NCBI GenBank assembly: GCA_037442205.1
Contig: JBBIQS010000062.1
Span: 1 to 48,539, forward strand
DNA: 48,539 bases
Direction: 5' to 3'
From: JBBIQS01 sp037442205
Lineage (GTDB): Bacteria; Myxococcota; Myxococcia; Myxococcales; UBA5297
Shown in pieces: positions 27,342 to 37,024 of the stretch (positions are counted from its first letter, which is position 1; each line of letters begins with the position of its first letter). Under the pieces are notes generated by a model that was not told the origin of the DNA, searched no databases, and saw nothing but the letters and a program-made list of their open reading frames with translations. A program made the position numbers and the translations under genes.

Positions 27342-30300
27342 ATGACCTCGAACAAGCTCTGGCTGCCCCTCGCCCTCGCGGCGACGGCGCTGCTCTTCGG
27401 CTGTCCCACCACCAAGTCCGAGGAGCCCGACGCCGGAGCGCTGTGCGGCAACGGCCAGCTCGACCCGGGCGAGGACTGCGACGACGGCAACCAACTCCCC
27501 AACGACGGCTGCGAGCCCAACTGCACCAAGAGCGTCCCGCGCTGCGGCGACGGCCACGTCGATCCCGCCAACAACGAGGAGTGCGACGACGGCAACCAGG
27601 TCCCCGGCGACGGCTGCGAGCCGGACTGCAAGCGGACCAAGGCCGGCCCGAACGTCACCGTCTGCCCCGGCACCCTGCCGACCCCGGCCGCCGGCGCCTC
27701 GTGCGCGGTGGTCCCGGCCAGCGACGCCAACAACAAGAAGCTCCTGCTCGCCGGCGACGTGCTGACCCCGGGCCAGGTGCTGCGCGGCGGCCAGGTGCTG
27801 CTCGACGCCAACGGCAAGATCGCCTGCGTGGCCTGCGACTGCGCGGCCGAGGCCGCCGGCGCCCAGCAGATCGCCTGCCCCGACGCGGTGATCTCCCCGG
27901 GCCTGATCAACACCCACGACCACATCACCTTCGCCAACAACCAGCCGATGCCCTCCGCCGAGCGCTACGAGCACCGCCACGAGTGGCGCAAGGGCTACAA
28001 CGGCCACACCAGGATCACCGTCCCCGGCGGCGCCACCAGCGACACCATCAGCTGGGCCGAGCTGCGCTTCGTCTTCGGCGGCGCCACCTCCACCGTCAGC
28101 TCCGGCAGCGCCCCCGGCCTGCTGCGCAACCTCGACAAGACCGACCAGGAGGGCCTCAACCAGCCGCTGGTCGACTTCGACACCTTCCCCCTGGGCGACA
28201 ACAGCTTCCAGCCCATCGACTCGACCTGCGCCTACCCGAAGATCACCGACCCCTCCACCGCCGACGCCTACCTGCCGCACATCGGCGAGGGCATCAGCAA
28301 GGCCGCCCACAACGAGCTCTTGTGCACCGAGACCACCGCCAACGGCGGCAAGGACATCATCAACGGCAACACCGCCACCATCCACGGCATCGGCGTCACC
28401 CCGGCCGACGTGGCACAGATGCAGGGCCCCGACGGCAAGAAGGCGGCGCTGATCTGGTCGCCGCGCTCCAACATCAGCCTCTACGGCAACACCGCCCCGG
28501 TGGTGATGTACGCGCACATGGGGATCCCGGTCGCCCTGGGCACCGACTGGATCGCCTCCGGCTCGATGAACATGCTGCGCGAGCTGCAGTGCGCCGCGGA
28601 TCTCAACGCCACCTACTTCGGCGGCTTCTTCACCGACGAGCAGCTGTGGATGATGGCCACCGCCACCGCCGCCAAGGTCACCGCCACCGACGACGCCATC
28701 GGCAGCCTGACGGTCGGGCTGTTCGGCGACGTCGCGATCTTCAAGAAGAACGGCAAGGTCGATCACCGGGCGGTGATCGATGCCGCGCCCAAGGACGTGC
28801 TCTTGGTGCTGCGCGGCGGCGCGGTGCTCTACGGCGACGCCGACGTGGTCGGCGCCCTGCCGGCCAGCGCCGACTGCGACCCGGTCACCGTCTGCCAGGT
28901 GAGCAAGAAGGCCTGCGTCTTCCGCGAGACCGGCAAGCACTACGCCGCCCTCGAAGGCGCCGAGCAGAGCAAGTACAAGCTGGATTTCTGCCAGGACCCG
29001 ATCCTCAAGGAGCCCAGCTGCCAGCCGACCCGCCCGGCAGCGGTGAACTACTCCACCATCTACACCGGAGCGCCCACCGCCACCGACCAGGACGGCGACG
29101 GCTACGAGGACGCCGAGGACAACTGCCCCACGGTCTTCAACCCGGTCCGCCCGATGGACGTGGACCTGACCAAGTGGGATCCGGCCAGCGGCACCAAGCC
29201 GCCGCAGCCTGACGCGGACGGCGACGGCATCGGCGACGCCTGTGATCCGTGCCCGCTCGACCCCGGCGGCGCCGGCAACTGCAAGACCATCGACGTCAAC
29301 GACCTCGACGGCGACGGCGTCCCCAATGCCAGCGACAACTGCCCCAACAAGCCCAATCCCGATCAGGCCGACGCCGATCACGACGGCGTGGGCGACGCCT
29401 GCGACAAGTGCCCCAACGATCCCGGCACCTGCCCGGCGACCGTCTACGACATCAAGGATCCCGTCAACAAGAAGTACGCCGCCGGCGACGTGGTCAAGCT
29501 GAGCAACCTGCTGGTCACCGGCGTGGGCAGCAACGGCTTCTTCGCCCAGCACAAGGACGGCGACACCGCCTTCGCCGGCGCCGACTACTCCGGCATCTTC
29601 GTCTTCACCAAGACCGCCCCCACCGTCGCGGTCGGCGATCGGGTCGACATCAGCAGCACCACCATCGCCCTCTATGCCGGGGCCTTCGAGCTGACCAACT
29701 CGACGGTCGCGGTCACCAGCAGCGGCGAGGCCGCTCCGGCGCCGGTGCTGGTCGCCCCGGCGGAAATCGCCACCAGCGGCAACAAGGCCGCCGCGCTGGA
29801 GGGCGTGCTGGTCAAGGTCGAGAGCGTCACCGTCACCAGCGCCAACCCCGACGCTCCGCAGAGCTTCAACGAGTTCGAGGTCACCGGCTCGCTGCGCGTG
29901 GACGACTACCTCTATCTGATGACTCCGCTGCCGGCGCTGGGCGACAGCTTCACCTCGATCACCGGCGTGCTGGCCCTGCGCAGCGGCAACACCAAGGTCG
30001 AGCCGCGCAGCGTCAATGACCTGCTCCAGGCTGCGGCGATCGCCTCGTTCGGCCCGGCGCACAGCTATACGCGCGAGGGAAAGACCGCCACCCTGACCTT
30101 CCCGGCGGCGCTGACCGTGACCCTGGCCAAGGCGATGTCCACCCCGACCGACGTCACCATCACCTCCAGCGCCAGCGGCGTGGCGGTGGTCACCGGCGGC
30201 AAGGTGACCGTGCCGGCCAACGCCACCTCGGTCGAGGTGCCGGTCGATGCCCTGGCGGCGAGCCCCACCGAGGTCACCTTCTCGGCGGCGGTGGCCGGCG

Positions 30301-32963
30301 GCAGCCCGCTGACCGCCAACGTCCGGGTGCTGGGCGCCAACGAGGCCCCGGCGGCGCTGACCCTGGCGCCCAAGACCGTCACCCTGGCCGCGGGCGCCAA
30401 GCAGACCTTCACCGTCACCTCGGACATCCCGGCGCCGCCCAACGGCACAGTGGTGACCCTCTCGGCCCAGCCCACCGGCGTGACCATGCCCGCCACGGCC
30501 ACCATCCCGGCCGACGCCACCTCGGCCACCTTCGAGGCGACCGCCGGCGGCGTCGAGCAAGCGGTGACGATCACCGCCTCGGCCGGAACCGCCTCGGACA
30601 CCGCCACGGTCACCGTCCAGGGCGGCCTGGGCGTCTTCGCCTCGCTGACCCCGGCCACCGGCTTCGCCCGCGTCGGCTCGACCAACATCGTCCCCTCCGC
30701 GCTGACCGCCACTCTGGCGGCGCCGGTCCTGGTCGACACCGTCTGCACCGTCGTGTCCTCGGACGTCGCCGCCCTGTCGGTGGTGAGCCCGCTGACCGTC
30801 GCCGCCGGCGGCACCAGCGCCGCGGTCGGCTTCACCGCCAATGCCGCCGCCGCCTCGGTGACCGTCACCGTGACCTGCAACGGCACCGCCAAGACCGCGA
30901 CCCTGCGGGTGCTGGGGACCGCCGAGGCTCCGGCGACGCTGACCCTGACCGCGGCCGCCGCCACCACTCCGGTGGGCGGCACGGTGGCCGTCACCGCCGC
31001 CCTCGACATCCCGGCGCCCGCCGGCGGCATCGACGTGGCGCTGGCGGTCTCCCCCGCCGGAGCCGGGACTGCGCCGGCCACCGTCCACATCAACGCCGAC
31101 GCTCTCAGCGCCACCTTCGACTTCGTCGCCGGAGTCGTCGAGCAGGCCGCCCGGGTCACCGGCACCGCCGGGTCCCTCAGCGGCTTCGCGGACATCACCA
31201 TCGCCGGCGGCGCCGGCGAGCTGGTGGGCTTCGGCCCGGCCACCGGCGCCTACGCCCGCGTCGGGGCCACCGGGGCCACCTTCCCGGTCGCGCTGCAGGT
31301 TCAGCTGCGGCAGGCGGTGCTGGTCCCGACCACCATCGTGGTCGATTCCGGCTCCACCGATCTGACGGTGGTTGGCGGCGCAGTGACCGTCCCCGCCGGC
31401 CAGACCTCGGCCTCGGTGATCGTCACCGGCAACGTCGCCAACGCCACCGGCGTGACCCTCACCGCCAGGCAGGGCGCGGCGGTCAGCTTCACTGCCGGCG
31501 TCAAGGTCCTCGGGGCCTCCCAGCTGCCGACCTCGGTGACGCTGAGCCCGGCGACCGCGACCATCAAGGCGGGTGAGGCGGTCAGCCTGACCGCGACCAT
31601 CGACGTCCCGGCTCCGGCGGGCTTCGTTCTCGACGTGGCCATCTCGCCGGCAGGCGGCGGCACGGCCATCGCCAGCGTTCCCTTCGCTGCGGACACCACC
31701 AGCGCCACCTTCAACTTCACCGCCGGCGCCGGCCAGCAGCCGGTCACCGTGACGGTGAGCTCGACCGCGGCGGCAATCACCTCCTCCTCGGTGATCACCG
31801 TCTCCGGCGGCCTGGGCGTGCTGGCCGATCTGCTGCCCGCCACTGCCTTCGCCAGGGTGGGGGACACCGGCCCGACCTTCCCCGGCGCGCTGACCGTCAG
31901 CCTGGCCTCGGCGGTGCTGGTCCCCACCGACGTGACCGTGACCAGCTCCGACATCGCGGCGCTGACCATCGTCAACGGAACCATCACCATCCCCGCCGGC
32001 CAGACGAGTGGCGTGGTTCACGTGACTGGCGTCGCCGCCAGCCCCTCGGTGACCGTGACCGCCACCGTCGGCGGCGTCCCCAAGACCGCCTCGGTGAAGG
32101 TGCTGGCCGCCGGCGTCCTCCCGACGGCGGTGGCCACCCTGGTGCCTGCCGCGGCCACCGTGAAGCCGAACGGGATCGTCTCGGTGACCGCCACCCTGGA
32201 CATCCCCGCCGGAGCCTCGGGCGCGGTAATCGACCTGACCACCAGCGCCGGCACCGTTCCGGCCTCGGTCAATGTTGCCGCCAACCAGCAGTCGGCGACC
32301 TTCGACTTCACCGCCGGCAGCACCACCGGCCTGGTCACCCTCACCGCAAATCTGCAGGGCGGCACCGCGGCGGCGGCCACCGCTCAGGTCGATGTCCAGG
32401 CCACGGTCTGCACGCCTTCTCAGATCGTCATCAGCCAGGTGTACGGCGGCGGCGGCAACACCGGCGCGCCCTACAAGAATGACTTCATCGAGCTCCACAA
32501 CCGCGGGGCTACGCCAGTGGACCTGAGCGGCTGGTCGGTGCAGTACGCCAGCTCGACCGGCAGCACTTGGACCGCGACGCCGCTGACCGGCAAGACCATT
32601 GACCCCGGCAAGTACCTGCTGATTCAGGAAGCGGCAGGGACCGGAACGGCCCCGGCGCTGCCGACCCCCGATGTCACCGCGGCAATCGCGATGAGTGGCT
32701 CGACGGGAAAGGTGGCGCTGGTCAGCGTCGCCACCGCTCTTACCGGCACTTGCCCCACCACCAACGTGGTCGACTTCGTGGGCTACGGCAGCGCCAACTG
32801 CAGCGAAGGCAGTGTCCCCACCGGTGGGCTCTCGGCGACGACCGCCGCGCTCCGCAATGGCGACGGCTGCACCGATACCACCAACAACGCCGCCGACTTC
32901 ACCGTTGCCGCCCCGGCGCCGCGCAACTCGGCTTCGCCGGCGGTCGCGTGCGGCTGCCAGTAG
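27342..32963 (+). CDS. Giant multidomain surface lipoprotein with amidohydrolase domain
   Basis: 1873 residues. The signal peptide ends in lipobox FGC. Two Myxococcus-type Cys-rich repeats follow (CGNG..DPGEDCDDGN, then CGDGHVDP..CDDGN). An amidohydrolase domain (about 125-540) has HDH near residue 194, TIHGIG, PRSNISLYG and GTDW, likely metal ligands or active-site parts. Thrombospondin type 3 calcium-binding repeats (DGDGYEDAEDNCP and similar) follow, then an OB-like domain, four tandem ~195-residue units (899-1688), and a lamin-tail domain (1689-1873; SQIVISQVYGGGGN.., FIELHNRGATPVDLSGW). The start is fixed by the signal peptide. Function unknown: an extracellular hydrolase on a long stalk is the likely form. 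Confidence 0.88.
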   Translation: MTSNKLWLPLALAATALLFGCPTTKSEEPDAGALCGNGQLDPGEDCDDGNQLPNDGCEPNCTKSVPRCGDGHVDPANNEECDDGNQVPGDGCEPDCKRTKAGPNVTVCPGTLPTPAAGASCAVVPASDANNKKLLLAGDVLTPGQVLRGGQVLLDANGKIACVACDCAAEAAGAQQIACPDAVISPGLINTHDHITFANNQPMPSAERYEHRHEWRKGYNGHTRITVPGGATSDTISWAELRFVFGGATSTVSSGSAPGLLRNLDKTDQEGLNQPLVDFDTFPLGDNSFQPIDSTCAYPKITDPSTADAYLPHIGEGISKAAHNELLCTETTANGGKDIINGNTATIHGIGVTPADVAQMQGPDGKKAALIWSPRSNISLYGNTAPVVMYAHMGIPVALGTDWIASGSMNMLRELQCAADLNATYFGGFFTDEQLWMMATATAAKVTATDDAIGSLTVGLFGDVAIFKKNGKVDHRAVIDAAPKDVLLVLRGGAVLYGDADVVGALPASADCDPVTVCQVSKKACVFRETGKHYAALEGAEQSKYKLDFCQDPILKEPSCQPTRPAAVNYSTIYTGAPTATDQDGDGYEDAEDNCPTVFNPVRPMDVDLTKWDPASGTKPPQPDADGDGIGDACDPCPLDPGGAGNCKTIDVNDLDGDGVPNASDNCPNKPNPDQADADHDGVGDACDKCPNDPGTCPATVYDIKDPVNKKYAAGDVVKLSNLLVTGVGSNGFFAQHKDGDTAFAGADYSGIFVFTKTAPTVAVGDRVDISSTTIALYAGAFELTNSTVAVTSSGEAAPAPVLVAPAEIATSGNKAAALEGVLVKVESVTVTSANPDAPQSFNEFEVTGSLRVDDYLYLMTPLPALGDSFTSITGVLALRSGNTKVEPRSVNDLLQAAAIASFGPAHSYTREGKTATLTFPAALTVTLAKAMSTPTDVTITSSASGVAVVTGGKVTVPANATSVEVPVDALAASPTEVTFSAAVAGGSPLTANVRVLGANEAPAALTLAPKTVTLAAGAKQTFTVTSDIPAPPNGTVVTLSAQPTGVTMPATATIPADATSATFEATAGGVEQAVTITASAGTASDTATVTVQGGLGVFASLTPATGFARVGSTNIVPSALTATLAAPVLVDTVCTVVSSDVAALSVVSPLTVAAGGTSAAVGFTANAAAASVTVTVTCNGTAKTATLRVLGTAEAPATLTLTAAAATTPVGGTVAVTAALDIPAPAGGIDVALAVSPAGAGTAPATVHINADALSATFDFVAGVVEQAARVTGTAGSLSGFADITIAGGAGELVGFGPATGAYARVGATGATFPVALQVQLRQAVLVPTTIVVDSGSTDLTVVGGAVTVPAGQTSASVIVTGNVANATGVTLTARQGAAVSFTAGVKVLGASQLPTSVTLSPATATIKAGEAVSLTATIDVPAPAGFVLDVAISPAGGGTAIASVPFAADTTSATFNFTAGAGQQPVTVTVSSTAAAITSSSVITVSGGLGVLADLLPATAFARVGDTGPTFPGALTVSLASAVLVPTDVTVTSSDIAALTIVNGTITIPAGQTSGVVHVTGVAASPSVTVTATVGGVPKTASVKVLAAGVLPTAVATLVPAAATVKPNGIVSVTATLDIPAGASGAVIDLTTSAGTVPASVNVAANQQSATFDFTAGSTTGLVTLTANLQGGTAAAATAQVDVQATVCTPSQIVISQVYGGGGNTGAPYKNDFIELHNRGATPVDLSGWSVQYASSTGSTWTATPLTGKTIDPGKYLLIQEAAGTGTAPALPTPDVTAAIAMSGSTGKVALVSVATALTGTCPTTNVVDFVGYGSANCSEGSVPTGGLSATTAALRNGDGCTDTTNNAADFTVAAPAPRNSASPAVACGCQ
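30036..32405 (+). repeat. Four tandem ~195-residue Ig-like coding units
   Basis: Within the giant lipoprotein, four consecutive units begin at 30036, 30627, 31212 and 31812 (591, 585, 600 and 594 nt). Each opens with a GF/LGV..L.PAT..FARVG-like motif, carries a V(V/T)..P..T.. strand pattern and a central RVLG/KVLG.. hinge, and ends in a GG. Each probably folds as two beta-sandwich domains. They read as divergent copies from old duplications. Confidence 0.8.
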
Positions 32964-32984
32964 CCGGGAAATAGTCCAAGCAGT

Positions 32985-33022
32985 GCTCGGCCCCGGCGCC
33001 TTTCAAGGCTCCGGGGCCGAGC
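32985..33022 (+). terminator. Strong hairpin, terminator-like
   Basis: GCTCGGCCCCGG (32985-32996) pairs with CCGGGGCCGAGC (33011-33022), a perfect 12-bp stem with an inner GCC/GGC pairing and loop TTTCAA. It lies 22 bp after the lipoprotein stop. The T-run after it is poor (CGTCTTCA), so it may act bidirectionally with the opposing gene. Confidence 0.7.
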
Positions 33023-33054
33023 CGTCTTCAGGGCAGGGGAGGAATCCGGGAGCG

Positions 33055-33104
33055 GCCCTCGACTGAGCCCGCCCTGAGCTTGCCGAAGGGCTCGGGCTGA
33101 CCGG
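33055..33104. repeat. REP-like intergenic element, copy B
   Basis: CCCTCGACTGAGCCCGCCCTGAGC followed by CGAAGGGCTCGGGC carries the CCCTCGACT half of the family palindrome and a GAGCCC/GGGCTC inverted repeat. It lies in the gap between convergent genes ending at 32963 (+) and 33133 (-). Confidence 0.55.
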
Positions 33105-33132
33105 AACTCCGTCGCGAACTTCTGGTCGAAGG

Positions 33133-34233
33133 CTACGCCGACAGCTCCTCGGTCTCCGGCCGCTTGCCGTGCCAGCGCATCAGGCTGACCCGGGCGTCGC
33201 CGCGCTCGGAGTAGCGGACCAGCGCGTAGTGGCGTTCGGTGCTCTGGCCCAGCGCCTCCACCGAGAAGTTGACCATCGGCATCCAGGTGCCGGTGTTGAC
33301 GTACACCCGCTCGCCGCGCCCGTAGGTGCGCACCATCTCGGTGTGGGTGTGGCCCATGATCACCGCCCTGAGCGACGGGTCGTTCTTGAACAGGCGCTGC
33401 GCGGTGTCCTCGTGCTTCTCGAACAGGCTCAGCTCGTTCATCAGGAACTTGCCCAGCTTGGTGAACGGCCGCCGCCGTCGCCACAGCGGGCTGACTCGGG
33501 CGCGCAGGAAGTAGTAGCTGCTGTTGAGCATCGCGCGCACCGTGAACCGGGTGTCGAAGATCAGCCCGCCGGGAATCAGCGGCCAGAACGGCTTGACCCG
33601 GTCGAGGTACGGCCGCTCCTCCTTGAACTTGTTCAAGACCTGCAGCACGAACAGGCTTCCCCAGGGCAGGTTGAGGATCGGCTCGGGCAGGCCCTTCTCC
33701 AGCACCAGCTGGCGGAAGTCGAAGGCGTTGAGGGCCTCGAACTGGTGGCCGTGGTGGATCTCCACTCCGCCGTCGAGCCGGTAGACCGCCCGGTCGACGA
33801 TGTGGCGCACCCGCTCGTCGTGGTCGGCCCCGGTCAGCGCCCGGGTGAACAGCCGCTGCACCTCGGGGAAGACCAGCTCCATGTCGTGGTTGCCCGGCAG
33901 CACGGTGATCCGCCGGCGCGGGCTCTTCAGAAACGCTTTGAGTGCCTCGACCACCTTGGGATGGCCGTGCAGGCACATCTCGGTCTTCAGCGTGGCGATC
34001 CCCTCGGTGATCGCCTCGGGGAACAGCCCGTTCACCGGCACCTTGAGCAGGTCGAAGACGTCGCCGTTGAGGATCAGCTCCAGGTCGTCGTCCGCATACT
34101 GGGTCCCCAGCCGACCGAGCAACTGGCCGAGCAACTCGTCGTCGCGGAAGTCGTCGAAGGGGTTGGGGCGACCCTTGATGTGCCCGCTGCCAATGTGCAG
34201 GTCGCTCAGGACGATCTTGGTGCGCTTGGCCAT
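33133..34233 (-). CDS. Calcineurin-like metallophosphoesterase
   Basis: 366 residues with the full metallophosphoesterase motif series: SDLHIG (10-15), NGDVFDL, PGNHD, then HHGHQ and GHTH near the C-terminus. These bind two metals in phosphodiester or pyrophosphate hydrolases. The motif spacing resembles LpxH-like enzymes, but it is longer and has an extra middle region (PYLDRVKPFWPLIPGG), so the substrate is not assigned. It has no signal peptide and is likely cytosolic. The ATG at 34233 opens directly into MAKRTKIVLSDLHIG. It stands alone. Confidence 0.9.
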   Translation of the reverse strand: MAKRTKIVLSDLHIGSGHIKGRPNPFDDFRDDELLGQLLGRLGTQYADDDLELILNGDVFDLLKVPVNGLFPEAITEGIATLKTEMCLHGHPKVVEALKAFLKSPRRRITVLPGNHDMELVFPEVQRLFTRALTGADHDERVRHIVDRAVYRLDGGVEIHHGHQFEALNAFDFRQLVLEKGLPEPILNLPWGSLFVLQVLNKFKEERPYLDRVKPFWPLIPGGLIFDTRFTVRAMLNSSYYFLRARVSPLWRRRRPFTKLGKFLMNELSLFEKHEDTAQRLFKNDPSLRAVIMGHTHTEMVRTYGRGERVYVNTGTWMPMVNFSVEALGQSTERHYALVRYSERGDARVSLMRWHGKRPETEELSA

Positions 34234-34394
34234 GCCGCCACTCTAGCGCCGCCGCTCTCAGCCGACGAGGCCGCCCCGACCCCGCAACCCGCCGATGACG
34301 CCCCGCGACAAATGTCCCCGGATGGGGTGCGCGGGCCCCCACCTGCGCCTATGATTGTCCTGCACGAAAGATTCAGCTGCACTAAAAGAAGGTG

Positions 34395-34428
34395 GCCCCG
34401 GGGGGTCGGGAGGCTTCACCTCCGGGGC
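34395..34428 (+). promoter_or_regulatory. GC-rich structured leader before the chemoreceptor
   Basis: GCCCCGG (34395-34401) can pair with CCGGGGC (34422-34428); alternatively GGAGG (34409-34413) pairs with CCTCC (34419-34423) around CTTCA. The two pairings compete for the same bases. It lies immediately before the GTG start and no in-frame start codon falls between 34414 and 34442. It may gate translation or be only GC-rich noise. Confidence 0.35.
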
Positions 34429-34442
34429 AAGGGCCGGGACCC

Positions 34443-36407
34443 GTGCGCTTTGGTTTGGGAGTCAAGTTCGTCGGAATGGTGCTGTTGTGCGTGGCGGCGA
34501 TCTGCGGCGCCAGCTGGGCGGTGCTGCAGTACGTCGCCGGCAAGGCCTCGCGGGCCACGGCGGAGCAGTCGCTGCGGTTCACGCGCAGCGCCTTCGAGTC
34601 GTTGGAGCACGACGACGGCGACCGGCTGGCGGCGGTGATGGAGCCGCTGCTCGACGACCCGGTGCTGGCCCGGCTGTTCCGCGCCCGCGATCGCGAGGGG
34701 CTGACCGCCGCCGCCTCCCCGCTGTTCGCCCGCCTCAGGCAGGCCTACGGGATCACCCACTGGTACTTCATCGAGCCCGAGCCCAGCCAGAAGTGCTTCC
34801 TGCGGGTCCACGTGCCCGGGAAGTACGGCGACAAGATCGAGCGGCTGACGATGAAGGGGGCAATGGCCAGCCACGCCCAAAGCGAGGGCAAGGAGCTGGG
34901 CAAGACCGGCTTCGCACTGCGGGTGGTGCGGCCGTGGGTGGTGGGCGGCGAGCTGCTCGGCTACATGGAGATGGGCGAGGAGATCGACCACTTCGTGATG
35001 GCGGTGCAGAAGCACACCGGCGACCAACTGGCGATGGCGGTGGAGAAACGCTTCATCGACAAGGACGGCTGGGCGGCGATCCTCCACGGCCGGCGCAACG
35101 GCTGGGACGACCTGCAGAACGTGCTGGTGGTCAGCGCCACCGACGGCTTCACCGCCGGGATGGTCGAGGACCTGCCGCAGCTGTCGGGCATCAGCGACGC
35201 CGGCGAGGTCCGCGGCGAGCTCAACCAGGGCGGTCGCAAGCTGGTGCGCAGCGCCTTCCCGGTGCGCGATGCCGCCGGCCAGAAGGTGGGGGCGGTGTTC
35301 GTGCTCCACGACATCACCGACCTGGAGCGGTCGCTGGTCGCCGGGCGCAGCGCCGGGATTGCCATCGCCTTCGTGTTGACCGCGCTCAGCGGGCTGGTGG
35401 CCTGGCTGATGTCGCGCCGCATCACCGCCCAGCTGCGGCAGCTGAACGTGGCCGCCAACCGGGTCGCGCTGGGCGAGCTCGATGTGGGGCTGTCGGTGAG
35501 CTCCAAGGACGAGGTGGGGGAGCTGGCGACTTCCTTCGGAGGGATGGCCGGCAGCCTCAAGATCATGCTCGCCGGGCTGCGCTCCGCCTCCGAGGAGCTG
35601 GCGGCGGCCTCGGCGCGAATGCAGCAGACCGCGGCCGAGCAGGCGGCCGCCGGCTCGCAGCTGAGCAGCGCCATGCACGAGACCAGCGCGGCGGTGGCCC
35701 AGATCTCGGCCACCACCCGCGAGGCCGCCGACCGCGCCAACGGCGTGGTCACCGCCACCCAGCGCTCGGAGGAGCTGTCCCGCAGCGGCCAGCAGGCGGT
35801 GGCCGGCGTCAACCGCGGCATGGAGGCGCTGAGCGGGCGGGTGACCGACATCGCTGGGGCCATCGGCAGCCTGAGCGAGCGGGCGCTGGAGATCGGCCAG
35901 CTGATCTCCACGGTGCAGGAGGTGGCTGAGCAGTCGCACGTGCTGGCGCTGAACGCGGCGATCGAGGCGGCGCAGGCCGGCGAGGCCGGGCGCGGCTTCT
36001 CGGTGGTGGCCCGCGAGATGCGCACCCTGGCCGAGGGCTCCAAGGGCGCGGTGGATCGGGTGCGCCGGCTGCTGGCCGACGTGGAGAAGACCAGCCACGC
36101 GGCGGTCGAGTCGGCCGAGCGGGGCAAGCGCCAGGCGCAGGAGGTCGAGGAGCAGGCGCGCAATGCCGGCAAGGCGATCGACGGGCTGGGCGAGGTGATC
36201 CTGCAGTCGACGTCGGCGGCCCTGGGGATCTCGCAGAGCGCGACCGCGCAGACCGCCGGCGTGGACCAGATCCTGGATGCGGTGAAGGACGGCTCGGCGG
36301 TCGCCGAGCGCGCCCAGCAGCGCAACCGCGAGGTCGAGCAGGCCTCGGTCGAGCTGAGCACCATGTCCCAGCGGCTGGCGGGACTGGTCGCCAGCTACAA
36401 GGTCTGA
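34443..36407 (+). CDS. Methyl-accepting chemotaxis protein
   Basis: 654 residues from GTG 34443. It has an N-terminal membrane anchor (VGMVLLCVAAICGASWAVL), a ~290-residue extracytoplasmic sensor part of no recognised type, a second membrane helix (IAIAFVLTALSGLVAWLM), HAMP (RRITAQLRQLNVAANRVALG) and a coiled-coil signalling domain. The hairpin tip matches the receptor consensus: NAAIEAAQAGEAGRGFSVVA. It would signal to CheA/CheW; no che genes are in the window. A longer form from GTG 34392 would add 17 Gly/Pro-rich residues that look like untranslated leader, so I prefer 34443. Confidence 0.9.
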   Translation: MRFGLGVKFVGMVLLCVAAICGASWAVLQYVAGKASRATAEQSLRFTRSAFESLEHDDGDRLAAVMEPLLDDPVLARLFRARDREGLTAAASPLFARLRQAYGITHWYFIEPEPSQKCFLRVHVPGKYGDKIERLTMKGAMASHAQSEGKELGKTGFALRVVRPWVVGGELLGYMEMGEEIDHFVMAVQKHTGDQLAMAVEKRFIDKDGWAAILHGRRNGWDDLQNVLVVSATDGFTAGMVEDLPQLSGISDAGEVRGELNQGGRKLVRSAFPVRDAAGQKVGAVFVLHDITDLERSLVAGRSAGIAIAFVLTALSGLVAWLMSRRITAQLRQLNVAANRVALGELDVGLSVSSKDEVGELATSFGGMAGSLKIMLAGLRSASEELAAASARMQQTAAEQAAAGSQLSSAMHETSAAVAQISATTREAADRANGVVTATQRSEELSRSGQQAVAGVNRGMEALSGRVTDIAGAIGSLSERALEIGQLISTVQEVAEQSHVLALNAAIEAAQAGEAGRGFSVVAREMRTLAEGSKGAVDRVRRLLADVEKTSHAAVESAERGKRQAQEVEEQARNAGKAIDGLGEVILQSTSAALGISQSATAQTAGVDQILDAVKDGSAVAERAQQRNREVEQASVELSTMSQRLAGLVASYKV

Positions 36408-36457
36408 GTCCGGCGGTCGACAAAGTCTGAATTCGCGTGATTCGCCGGCCGGCGGGG

Positions 36458-36466
36458 TGTTCTAAT
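36458..36466 (+). promoter_or_regulatory. Extended -10 promoter of apt
   Basis: TGTTCTAAT has the extended -10 form (TGn) and TCTAAT is 5 of 6 to consensus. It lies 24 nt before the apt ATG. A weak -35 sits upstream. The transcript would cover apt and the next small gene. Confidence 0.5.
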
Positions 36467-36490
36467 CGCCCGTCGAGACAAGGAGATCGC

Positions 36491-37009
36491 ATGCCTGCCC
36501 GCTTCGAAACCCTGATCCGCGACGTGCCCGATTTCCCGAAGAAGGGAATCGTCTTCAAGGACATCACCCCGCTGTTGGCCGACGCCAAGGCCTATCGCGA
36601 GGTCATCGACGCGCTGGCCGAGCGCTACCGCGGCCAGGGGATCACCAAGGTGGTGGCCATCGAGTCGCGCGGCTTCCTCTTCGGTGCGCCGCTGGCGGTG
36701 CAGCTGGGGGCAGGGTTGGTGATCGTGCGCAAGCCCGGCAAGCTGCCTTGGAAGAGCATCCGCGAGGAGTACCTGCTCGAGTACGGCACCGACACCCTGG
36801 AGATGCACCAGGAGATGCTGACCGCGGCCGACAAGGTGATCGTGGTCGACGACCTTTTGGCAACCGGGGGCACCGCCGAGGCGGTGGGGCGGCTGGTGAC
36901 GCGGCAGGGGGCCAAGGTGCAGGAGTTCTCGTTCGTGGTCGAGCTGGCGTTCCTGAGCGGGCGCAAGAAGCTGGGCGAGGACAAGGTCTTCTCGCTGGTG
37001 CGGTACTGA
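36491..37009 (+). CDS. apt: Adenine phosphoribosyltransferase
   Basis: 172 residues, standard length. The PRPP-binding motif is VIVVDDLLATGGTA, preceded by an ESRGF segment; the N-terminal IRDVPDFPKKGIVFKDITPLL is the family signature. It salvages adenine to AMP using PRPP. AGGAG lies 5 nt upstream of ATG 36491. The next gene starts 15 nt after its stop, so they are co-transcribed. Confidence 0.96.
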   Translation: MPARFETLIRDVPDFPKKGIVFKDITPLLADAKAYREVIDALAERYRGQGITKVVAIESRGFLFGAPLAVQLGAGLVIVRKPGKLPWKSIREEYLLEYGTDTLEMHQEMLTAADKVIVVDDLLATGGTAEAVGRLVTRQGAKVQEFSFVVELAFLSGRKKLGEDKVFSLVRY

Positions 37010-37024
37010 GGCGATAGGAGCGAC

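Noticed and set aside
27216..32498. Long antisense open frame opposite the giant lipoprotein
   Set aside because: Gly/Val/Ala-rich periodic translation is a mirror of the sense repeats; no start context and no domain.
34330..34442. Cyclic-di-GMP (GEMM) riboswitch before the chemoreceptor
   Set aside because: The conserved GEMM core sequences are missing; only GC-rich hairpins are present.
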